Assembly (NCBI RefSeq): GCF_014356525.2
Contig: NC_052509.1
Location: 35,067,913 to 35,131,912, forward strand
Source: Nilaparvata lugens
Lineage: Eukaryota > Arthropoda > Insecta > Hemiptera > Delphacidae
Direction: 5' to 3'
DNA length: 64,000 nt
Shown: in pieces, positions 38,701 to 50,700 of the stretch
Numbering within the stretch: the stretch's first letter is position 1
How the letters are laid out: every line of letters begins with the position of its first letter
Program-made: the position numbers and the translations under genes
The notes under the pieces: model-generated
What the model was told of the DNA's origin: nothing
The model's input: the letters and a program-made list of their open reading frames with translations, nothing else
Database searches by the model: none

Positions 38701-41700
38701 GGTGTGAAAACCCTATTGACCAGCATAAAAAGTGATTGACCGGGTATTTCTAATTTTCCGATTCGTTTCAAATTTGGCATACAGGATAATTTATTTACAC
38801 ATACTAAACATACTGTTGAAATTTCATCAAAATATAATGATGTTTAGGGGTTGTTAGGGGTTAAAAACCCTATTGACCAGCATAAAAAGTGATTAACTGG
38901 GTATTTCTAATTGTCCGATTCGTTTCAGATTTGGCATACAGGATAACTTACACATACTAAACATAATGTTGAAATTTCATCAAAATATAATGATGTTAAG
39001 GGTGGTTAGGGGTGGTTAGGGGTTAGAAACCCTATTGACCAGCATAGAAAGTGATTGACCGAGTATTTCTAATTGTCTGATTCGTTTCAAACTTGGCATA
39101 CAGCATAATTTACACAAACTAAACATACTGTTGGAATTTCATAAGAATATGTCGACTACTAGGGGTGGTAAGGGGTTGAAAACCCTATTGACCAGCATAA
39201 AAAGTGATTGACCAGGTATTTCTAATTGTCCGATTTGTTTCAAATTTGGCATACAGAATAATTTGTACATACTGTTAAAATTTCATAAGAATATGTTGAC
39301 TACTAGGGGTGGTAAGGGGTTGAAAACCCTATTGACCAGCATAAAAAGTGATTGACCGGGTATTTCTAATTGTCAGATTCGTTTAAAGTTTGGCATACAG
39401 GATAATTTGCACAAATTTAACATACTGTTAAAATTTCATAAGAATATGTCGATTACTACGAGGTGTTAAGGGGTTGAAGACCCTATAGACCAGCATAAAA
39501 AGTGATTGACCGGGTATTTCTAATTGTCCGATTCGTTTCAAATTTGGCATACAGGATAATTTGCACATATTTAACATACAATTAGAATTTCATAAGAATA
39601 TGTCGATTACTAGGGTTGTTAAGGGGTTGGAAACCTTATTGACCAGCATAAAAAGGGTTTGACAGGGAATTTCTAATTGTCCGATTCGTTTCAAATTAGG
39701 CATACAGGGTAATTCTCACATACATAACATACTGTTCAAATTTCATAAGAATATGTTGACTACTAGGGGTGGTAGGGGGTTGAAAACCCTATTGACAAGC
39801 ATAAAAAGTGATTGACCAGGTATTTCTAATTGTCGATTCGTTTCAAATTTGGCATACAGGTTGACTGAGTATTTCTAATTGTCCGATTCGTTTCAAAATT
39901 GGCATACAGGATAACTTACACATACTAAACATACTGTTGGAATTTCATCAAAATATAATGATTTTTAGTAGTGGTTAGGGGTTAAAAACCCTATTGACCA
40001 GAATTAAAAGTGATTGACTGGGTATTTCTGATTTTCCGATTCGTTTCAAATTTGGCATACAGGATGATTTAGACATATTTAACATACTGTTAGAATTTCA
40101 AAAGAATGTGTCAACTACTAGGAGTGGTAAGGTGTTGAAACCCCTATTGACCAGCATAAAAAGTGATTGACTGGGTATTTCTAATTGTCCGATTCGTTTC
40201 AGATTTGGCATACAGGATAACTTACATATAATGAACATACTGTTGGAATTTGATCAAAATACAATGATTTTTAGTAGTGGTAAGGGGTTGAAAACCCTAT
40301 TGACCAGCATAAAAAGTGATTGACCGGGTATTTCTAATTGTACGATTCGTTTCAAATTTGGCATATAGGATGATTTACACATACTGTTAAAATTTCATAA
40401 GAATATGTCGACTACTAGGTGTAGTAAGGGGTTGAAAATCAAAATATTAAACCAAACTCTAAATACCAAACTATTCTCATGCAAATACAATATTAGTTAC
40501 ATTAACTAATAACTCCACTAATATTGATAATATAGTTTCGCCACTTTTACATAACGATATCTACAGATTGCTGAAATTCAATTTGTCGAAAAAGCTTAAA
40601 TAGTATGTGAATATGTTGGATTCAGTGGCGTAACTAGTCAGACTGTGCCCCAATGCTAGTATTCCTGTGCGCCCCTATTCGTACACTCATTCACCCCCCC
40701 CCTCACTCAAAAAACCTCTCATACGAAACTAATGACATTTCTTTGCACTTCCACACTCATTTGATATTGTTTCGCTACACACGGCATTTAGTCCAGTCAA
40801 TGAAGGGTTATAGAGGGAAGAAATTGAAAGATAATTTTTGACCCCGCACTCCTGTTTAGGGTATAAGGAGGTAAATATATCGAAAGTCCTCACCCTTACC
40901 CCTGTGCTAAGGGGATCAAGGTGATTCAATTGTACCATTTTTTGGTCTCTTGCATATATCTCGAAAACTATGCATCTTATGGACATGACTATTTCATACA
41001 AAATTGAAGCTTAAATAATTACCTACAATATCTATTGTAAAACTGTTTCTATATTTCTTTTACTTTTCGAGATATCCGCTCTCAAAGGTGTGACTTTTTT
41101 GAGAAAAAACACATTTTCCTTCAATTTTTTGCTATATCTTCGCTTATAACTTTTTGAATATCGATGGAAAAAACCATGCTGATCATGTGCTTACAGCTCA
41201 TCAAATTCCTTTCAATTTAATGTAAATAACTTTACAAGTTTACGCATTTCCCCTCGACATTTAACAGCAGCTTTTAAGTGTTGAGTGTAAAATCTTCAGT
41301 TTTGTAACAATAGACCAATTGACAAAGGAATCTGGAGGGAATATTTTGAACATAATTTTGGACTTTGCAGCTTTGTTGGGACCAGTTAGGGGGTGAACAT
41401 ACCAAAAGTCCCCATCCCTACCTCTTGAGAAGGGATGAGAGTGTTGAAAAGTTGAATTTTTCAATGTTTTGCCTACACGTTTATATCTTGAGAGAATGCG
41501 GTCAACCGACATGACTAACTATTAAAAAAGAAGCTTATTAAATTTTGTTTAGTATGGAGTTCTGTGATTTTCTCAACAGTTTTCGAAATATACGCTCTTG
41601 AAAATGTGAAATCGTTAAAATAACTTTCAATCAAATTTTTTGCTCTTTCAGGGCGTATGACTCACCAACAATGCATCGTGAAAATGAATGCTTATCGTAG

Positions 41701-44700
41701 ATTTATACAATATGTAGAACATTGATTTCTCTTCAATTTTTATGTATTATTCCACTATTGATCATTTGGCAATGAAATCTGAGGGGAATGTCTGGTATAA
41801 AATTTTTGACTTTGAAGGTCAATGAAGACTAGTTGGAAGGTAAACATAACAAAAATGCACATCTCTAGCCCGTCTGTTAAAGTTGTGGAACTGCTAAGTT
41901 GACACTTGTTGCAGAGTTGAAAATTTTACTCCCAAACATTGAATTTGAGTTGTTTTTTCTGGCTCTAAATTTTGTAAAATTACTCAGAAATTTTCCAATT
42001 AATGGTGATTTAAGTGTAATATTTTTGTTTTTTATTCCATTTTCAACCGTGAATATTTGAAAATTCTAGTTTTCGTTGTTTTTGAGTGAAAATGGACTAA
42101 ATTTTAGTAAAATGAAATCATAACCCTATTTTGGACTTTTAAAATGTTATCTAAATTTGGGAGAGAAATAGTACAAGGAGTATCCTTAGTTTTTCTCTTC
42201 CAATCAGTGCTTCTTTGTGAAAAATATAAATAAAAGAAAATATAAAAGATAAATTTGCTATAACAATGAAAGGAAAACATGAAATAGTGAAATAATACAT
42301 CAGATTGAAGAAAAATCAATGTTCTACAAATCTACGATAAGCATTTATTCTTACGGTGCATTGTTGAAGATTTATACGCCCTGAAAGTGTAATAAAATAT
42401 CCTCGAGTTATTCTCTACATTTATGGAGTGTAGTATAACGAATTATGTGTTTCAAAGAAATAGTAATAGACAATTAACATATTGCTGCAGCAATGATTGT
42501 TTCACACACAAATTTGTCCTCCAGCAATGAATCTGTATCCATTTCCAACTGTTAACTTCACTTGATTTGCAGGCTGCTCCAATTACTGAACTCTACATAT
42601 TTACTCCTTCCAAAATAAGTTCAAATACGGTTCAATTGTGACAAATCTAAGCGGTTTCATACAGTCCCGTTTCATTCTTTTATCATTTTTAAACTCACCA
42701 AAACCGCTTAGAGTTGCCACAATTAAACCGTATTTGGACTCATTTTGGAAGGAATAATATGTAAAGTTCAGTAATTGGAGTAGCGTACAAATCAAGTAAA
42801 GTTAACAGTTGGAAATGAATACAGATTCATTGCTGGAGGACAAATTTGTGTGTGAAACAATCGTTGCTGCAGCAATATGTTAATTGCAAGTACAAATTAA
42901 GTAAAGTTTACAGTTGGAGAAATAATGTATTTTTTTAGCACAAAGAAATTCATAAAAGATACATTAGCGGCAGGTAAGCCGATCCTCGATCTACTCACAC
43001 ACACAACGAGGATTGATTGATTGATTGAGTACTTTATTTATGTAGATTACAATATATACTGGCTTATACACTTATATACAATTGCTTACAATACACAAAA
43101 TTATAGATGAATTTACATAATATAGACTAAGAAAATAATTATTGAACTGTATATGATATGAAAAAGCAATTTGTAATATAATAACTACAGATAATAATCA
43201 TATTGTTATGCATCTACATAAATTGGCGGAGCTTTGGACATATCAATGTCCATTCTTCGGAAAGAATATTAAAAATATCCTCCCCACTAACTCTCTACCA
43301 AAAGGTAGAGGACTGCGCTTGTGTGTGTGAGTAGTGCGAGTGCCACGCCTGTTTGAAAAGACTATAATTCCTTAACTCTCACTCCGTATTTCTGAGAAAT
43401 AATATTGATAGTACTTTTTTATGGAAAGTTCTTGTTATTAAGTATGAATAATATTGTTTTTTCTTACAGGCTGTAAATTATATCCATGAAATTCACTGAA
43501 AAAATCATGAGTAGACAGAAAGACGTAAATTTTATATAGATATTACTTTATCATTATAATATTAATATAGGCCTACATTTATACAGGTGTTTAATACGAA
43601 TAATATTTTAGGAAACAAAAGTGTAGGCCTATATAACAATTAGGCAAAATAGCTATGAAGATATCACATTAATATTACTGTTATTAGTTATTTTGAAATG
43701 TTGAAATATAGCCTATGTTAAGATGGATCAACCATTTTCCTCTTGCAGTAATATATATGAGTGATTACAAGTAGGATATGAAATATAATACACATGACTT
43801 ATATAGGACAATAATATGTAATATATTTATAGGATTGTATTCCCAATGTAGCTGAGAGAAACATAGCTCTATGTACGTAGTTGTACAGGTGTTCAATACG
43901 AATAATATTTTAGGGGCAAAAGTGTAAATAACAATTAAATAGCAATGAAGATTTCACATTAATATTATTATTATTAGTCATTTTGAAATGTTGATATATA
44001 GCCTATGTTAAGATGGATCAACCAATTTTCCTCTTGCAGTAATTCATGAGTAGGCTATAAAATATAATTTACATAAATTATATAGTATAATAATATGTAA
44101 TATGCGAGGGCCGTTTTTTTCAACCTCCTATATAGGCTATAAATAGAAGACAAGTTCATATAAAACAATAATTTTATTACCAAAAGATTGGTAAACTTAT
44201 GGTTACTTTTCGACATAATCACCGAAGAGATTGCGACATTTGTCATATCTGTGGACAAGCTTCTCAATACCCTCTTCAAAGAAAGTTGCCGCCAATGAAT
44301 TTAAGTAGTCCTTGACGTTGGTTTGTAGGTCCTCATTGGTTTGAAAGCGCTTGCCACCAAGCCACGTCTTCAGTTCAGGAAAAAAATGAAAGTCACTGGG
44401 TGCTAAGTCAGGACTGTATGGTGGATGATCAAAAATGTCCTATCCAAATTGTTCGAGAAGCCGTTGAGTTACTCCAGCAGTGTGTGGACGGGCATTGTCA
44501 TGAATCAGAACAACTCCAGAGGTCAGCTTTCCTCTTCTTTTGTTCTGAATGGCTCTACGCAAACGTCGTAAAGTTTCACAATAAACAGCTGCAGTGATCG
44601 TGGTTCCGGGCTCCATAAACTCCACAAGCAACACACCTTGTTGGTCCTAAAACACAGTAGCCATGGTCTTTCTGTTCTTGAAGGTTTGCTTGAATTTCTT

Positions 44701-47700
44701 TTGTTTGTTTGGTGAATTTGAATGCATCCATTGTTGCGATTGTCGTTTTGTTTCCGGTGTGTTGTATTGAATCCACGTTTCATCCCCAGTCACGATTGAT
44801 GTCAAAAACTTATCCCCTTCATCATGATAACGCTCAAGGAACTCCAAAGATGACGCCATTCGTCGAGTTTTGTGGCCATGTCAACATTTTTTGGACCCAA
44901 CGTGCACAAAGCTTTTTGTAGCCTAACCGCTCAGTAACAATAGAGTACAAAAGAGACCTTGAAACTTCTGTAAATTCCATAGACAAAGCAGTAATGGTGA
45001 ATCTGCGGTTCTCTTTAATCATTCTGTCAACTCGTTGAATCAGGTCATCTGAAACGACAGATTTGCGTCCTTGGCCCCCTTCATCATGCACATCATTACG
45101 GCCATTTTTAAACTTTCGACACCATTGCCGCACAACACCATCACTCATGAAGTTTTCCCCATACACACGACTCATTTTCTCCGATGGATTTCTGCAGGAC
45201 TATGGCCTTCAGCCTGTAGAAAACGAATCACACTTCGCAATTCACACTTGACGGGAGCATCGATAATGGTGGACATGTTTACGTGGCTATAGCACAATGC
45301 CGACTGACGCCTGAATGTCAACAATGGCGGAGTGTGTAGTGCGAGAGCTGCGCTGTCGCCTACAGCGCATGCCCGCTTTCTTCTACCCCCGTAGCGCCTG
45401 TACGGAGCGATCGGAGGTTGAAAAAAAACTGCCCTCGTATTTATAGGATTGTATTCCCAATGAAGCTGCAACATAGTTCCATGTACATAGCTGTACAGGT
45501 GTTCAATATTTTAGGAACAAAAGTGTAAATAACAATTAAATAGCCATGAAGATTTCACATTAATATTATTGTTATTAGTTATTTTGAAATGCATGAGTTA
45601 TTACCCATGCATCAGAATTTTGAAATTACATTTTATTAGCAACTACAGGAATCATGAGTTCCCACCCACTAAAATGGTTTAATTTTGTATTTGAACACAT
45701 ATTTGAAGAAATGAGAATTCACATTATTCTCTCATGTCACTATTGAAAATCAATTAACCCTAGTTTTATAAAAATAAGTTGGGCTTGATGGATTTCATAT
45801 CCTTCTCTGAATAAAAATTGCAGGGTTAGTATGTATGAAAGGGAACCAAGAAAATCTTGAACTTTTTTACACACTCGTTTTAAAGTTTAATAACTATCTT
45901 TATTTATTACTTACTTTAAATACTTTAAGTGTCAAGTCAAGTATTGGAAAACAAATATTATTAACTTATTCAAGTATCATCAAAGTTTGAAGAAAGGATA
46001 AGCCTAGTAAAGGGTAGTCAAGTATTAGAAAACAAAAATCAATTTGTAGTCAAGTAAATAAAGACAAAAAAGGGGGTTATCTTGCAAAAGGTCCGGTAAG
46101 GCTGAATTTTTCATAATATGTTGTCTAGGATGGTAAGTAGGTGTTAGAAATTAAAATTAACAATTCTACCCCCTCCGCGCCCGCCACCATCTTGGAAAAT
46201 CTGGAAATTTTGGAACATCGTCCTTGTTTTCCAGGATTGTGACTTAACCAAGTGTCTGACAGAAAAGTTTTTAGGTACCTTTTTTCAAGAAAACAAAATT
46301 TCCAAGAGATGAAGAGCAACCGCAACTCTGTAGTGTTAATTTTTCTTGAGTTGAAATTTTTTGAATTTTAAGTAATTTTTAGGAAATATTAAAAAAATTG
46401 TAATTTATTTTTTTATTAATCTTGTAACTCACCATTGACAATACTTATATTCGTTCTCTTTTACATATTACAGCAGTTTATGGTCAGTTCAGCTGAAACG
46501 ATCCAAGTAAAGTTGGTTCTCTTTTGCTGAATAAGTAAAGTAGTTTACCTATGTAGACAAATGGGACCAGCATTGGTTCCCTTCTACTTAATTAAAATCC
46601 CTCTTGGAGTTTTCAACAAATATTTAATAATTTTTTTACATTTTAATCTCGGTTAGTGAGGGTTAGATCCTTTCTACAGAAAACAGAATATTTCTTGCAG
46701 AATTCAGTGGTAGTCTTATCTAAATTTGTAAAAACGTGGATTGGTTCCTTTCTGCTTAATGCTGTCCGAATTATTCTCGTTATTTTATCTTCAAGTTAAT
46801 ACTATAAAATTACAATCATTATCAAGTACATTATAAAGATCACAAAATGTTAAGAAAGATGTATGAAATATCTATAGTAATTATTTAATTTTAAATTTAT
46901 TTATTTATTCATATACAAATACAATTAAGGTATAAACAACAGACATTTGCCCAAAACTGTTCTTAATTTGGAATACACAGTCAGGTTATAATAGGAAAGT
47001 ATTCCACTAAAGCTGCGTTCACACCGGAGTTAATAACACGAGTTAGAGAGCGCTGATGGGTTAACTTGACTGAATCGTCAAAAATTTATCTTGACAAATG
47101 TTAATAACTCATGTTTCTAACAGAAAATTCCTTGTTATTAACAAGATCTTGTTATCAAATAATCGACTTCCATATGATTTAATTTAACGAGAGTATTCAT
47201 ATGATATAACAGCCCGAATAAAAAGCAAAAAATTGTCTTCAAAATACTTTAAATTCAAACATGTGTGATCATTAACATAATGATCTTCATCTGATCTAAT
47301 GTAAATTATAAAGCATTTACACCAGAGTTTAAAACATAAGTTTTCAACATAAGTTAATAACATTTTCTTTTGGCTGCTAGTTTTGTTATCAACAAAAGTT
47401 AATAACTTTGTCTCATGTTTCGTCTGCAGCTGTAGTTATTAGGGAACAGCTGTAGTTGAAGGGTAGGGAAGCTGGGTGAGGGGGTTGCGGGGAAGATAGT
47501 AACCTGTTGTTAACAAAAGTTAATGCGATAAAAGAGGATTTTGTTATTAACATAACACATTTCCTTTGATCTTTACTGACTCTCGATGGATAACATAAAT
47601 CTTGTTAATAACAAGGAGTTTTCTGTTGAAAACACGAGTTATCAACTTTTTTCAAGAGATTTTTTTGTCGATTCAGTCAAGTTGAAACTTTTTATTAATA

Positions 47701-50700
47701 ACTCATGTTATCAACTCCGGTGTAAACGCAACTCAACATGATGTTATTAACTTTTGTAATTAACATCAGTTGATAACAAAAATGTTAAAAACTTGTGTTA
47801 TTAACTCTAGTAGTTATCAAATACATGCCAATTATAGGCCTACACTCAACATTTAATTGGATAAACAGTTATTAATAATCGTGTAATAAGATATCTAAAG
47901 GAGAATTTTGCAATATTAGAACTACTAGTTTTTGCTATACACTTTCATAGATTCAATATTATATAATTTTGTTTTGTAATAGTTAGAGACACTCATGTCT
48001 TCATAAATACACTCATTCTTCAAACATACCATGAATTTTGCAAATTAATTTCTGTTATACCTCAACAAAAACTAACAATTAGCTTTATCGTCATAGTCGA
48101 TAGTTATAGTCAGTAAAGATGAAATGAGTTCTACACAAATACCTATGTGTAATTAAAATACAATCTGATGGAAACAAGTGTCTGATCAATTGGGAATCGT
48201 TGCTAGACAATAATATAATGACTAAAGCAGAATCTATTCATGATGCAACGCTCGATCAAATTTGATACAGAGCAGCTCTCTCAGTACACACTTTGACATG
48301 TATGAGCTTGACTGATCTCGGGATAAAGTCCTGTTACTTGCATAATAGCCTAAGAATGGATCATATCTTCAAATATAACATTCAATCCTTTGCCCAAAAT
48401 CAATTTTATCAAATAAAACTCACAGATTATTTTTTTGTAAATAACATATTAGGGTTTTTTTGTAAAAAAACATAAGAGGTTTTTAACCCCTAACCACCCC
48501 TAAACATCATTAAATTTTGATGAAAATTCAACAGTATTCAAAGTATGTGTGAATAATCCTATATGACGAATTTGAAGCTAGTCACACAATTAGAAATACC
48601 TGGTCAATCACTTTTTATGCTGGTCAATAGGGTTTTCAACCCCTTACCACCTTTGATAGTCGACATATTCTTATGAAATTTCAACAGTATGTTGAGTATG
48701 TGTGAATCATCCTGTATGCCAAATTTGAAACGAATCGGACAATTAGAAATAGCCGGTCAATCACTTTTTATGCTGGTCAATAGGGTTTTCAACCCCTTAC
48801 CACCTTTAATAGTCGACATATTCTTATGAAATTTCAATAGTATGTTGAGTATGTGTGAATCATCCTGTATGCCAAATTTGAAACGAATCGGACAATTAGA
48901 AATACCCGGTCAATCACTTTTATGCTGATCAATAGTGTTTTTAACCCCTAACCACCCCTAAACATCATTATATTATGATGAAACTTCAACAGTATGTTTA
49001 GTATGTGTAAATCATCCTGTATGCCAAATTTGAAACGAATCGGACAATTAGAAATACCCGAAAGTTTTTTAACCAGATCACTCCCGTGTTATCGGATGGG
49101 CACGTTTAGCTGTCGGTCCCGGCTGAAGTATGACAGCCGTAAGGCCCAAAGACGGCTTAAATTATATATTCAGGCGGTGGGACCTTCCCGCAAGGGACTC
49201 CCCATCAACAAAAGCCATACGAATTTACTTTTTACCTTAGAAATACCCGCTCAATCACTTTTTATGCTGGTCAATAGGGTTTTCAACCCCTAACCACCCC
49301 TGAACATCATTATATTTTGATGAAACTTCAACAGTATGTTTAGTATGTGTGAATTATCCTGTATGCCAAATTTGAAACGAATCTGACAATTAGAAATACC
49401 CGGTCAATCACTTTTTATGCTGGTCAATAGGGTTTTTAACCACTAACCACCCCCTAAACATCATTATATTATAATGAAATTTCAACAGTATGTTTAGTAT
49501 GTGTTAATTATCATTTATGCCAAATTTGAAACGAATCGGACAATTAGAAATAGCCGGTCAATTACTTTTTATGCTGGTCAATAGGGTTTTCAACCCTTTA
49601 CCACCCCTAGTAGTTGACATATTCTCATGAAATTTAAACAGTATGTTAAGTATGTGCAAATTATCCTGTATGCCAAATTTGAAACGAATCGGACCATTAG
49701 AAATACCCGGTCAATCACTTTTTATGTTGGTCGATAGGGTTCTTAATCCCTAACCACCCCTTAACATCATTATATTTTGATGAAATTTGAACAGTATGTT
49801 TAGTATGTGCAAGTTATCCTGTATGCCAAATTTGAAACGAATCTGACAATTAGAAATACCCGGTCAATCACTTTTTATGCTGGTCAATAGGGTTTTTAAC
49901 CACTAACCACCCCCTAAACATCATTATATTATAATGAAATTTCAACAGTATGTTTAGTATGTGTTAATTATCATTTATGCCAAATTTGAAACGAATCGGA
50001 CAATTAGAAATACCCGGTCAATAACTTTTATGCTGGTCAATAGGGTTTTTAGCCTCTAACCACCCCTAAACATCATTATATTTTGATGAATCTTCAAAAG
50101 TATGTTTAGTGTGTGTGAATTATCCTGAATGCCAAATTTGAAACGAATCGGACAATTAGAAATACCCGGTCAATCACTTTTTATGCTGATCAATAGGGTT
50201 TTCAACCCCTTACCACCCCTAGTATTCAACATATTCTTATGAAATTTTAACAGTATGTACAAATTATCCTGTATGACAAATTCGAAACAAATCGGACAAT
50301 TGGAAATACCCGGTCAATCACTTTTTATGATGGTCAATAGGGTTTTCAACCCCTAACCACTACTAAACATCATTATATTTCGATGAAATTTCAAAAGTAT
50401 GTTTAGTATGTGTGAATTATCCTGTATGCCAAATTTGAAACGAATCGGACAATAATTAGAAATAGCCGGTCAATTACTTTTTATGCTGGTCAATAGGGTT
50501 TTCAACCCTTTACCAACGCTAGTAGTTGACATAGTCTTATGAAATTTTATCAGTATGTTGAGTATGTGCAAATTATCCTGTATGCCAAATTTGAAACGAA
50601 TCGGACCATTAGAAATACCCGGTCAATCACTTTTTATGTTGGTCGATAGGCATACCCGCCAAAACTATGCAGATGTAGACATCTTTAATGGTGTTCAGTG

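Larger units (their letters stand above)
43584..45600. repeat. ~300-bp tandem repeat, about 2.4 units, split by a mariner
   Basis: GGTGTTCAATACGAATAATA begins units at about 43584 and 43889; GGTGTTCAATATTTTAGGA begins a third at 45497. Shared words include AAGATGGATCAACCA, CCTCTTGCAGTAAT and ATAGGATTGTATTCCCAATG. The second unit is interrupted by the mariner. Confidence 0.75.

Noticed and set aside
44400..45292. Plus-strand open frames across the mariner
   Set aside because: They are antisense shadows of the transposase.
48994..49293. 99-codon plus-strand frame
   Set aside because: It crosses satellite units and the SINE-like insertion; it is a chance frame.
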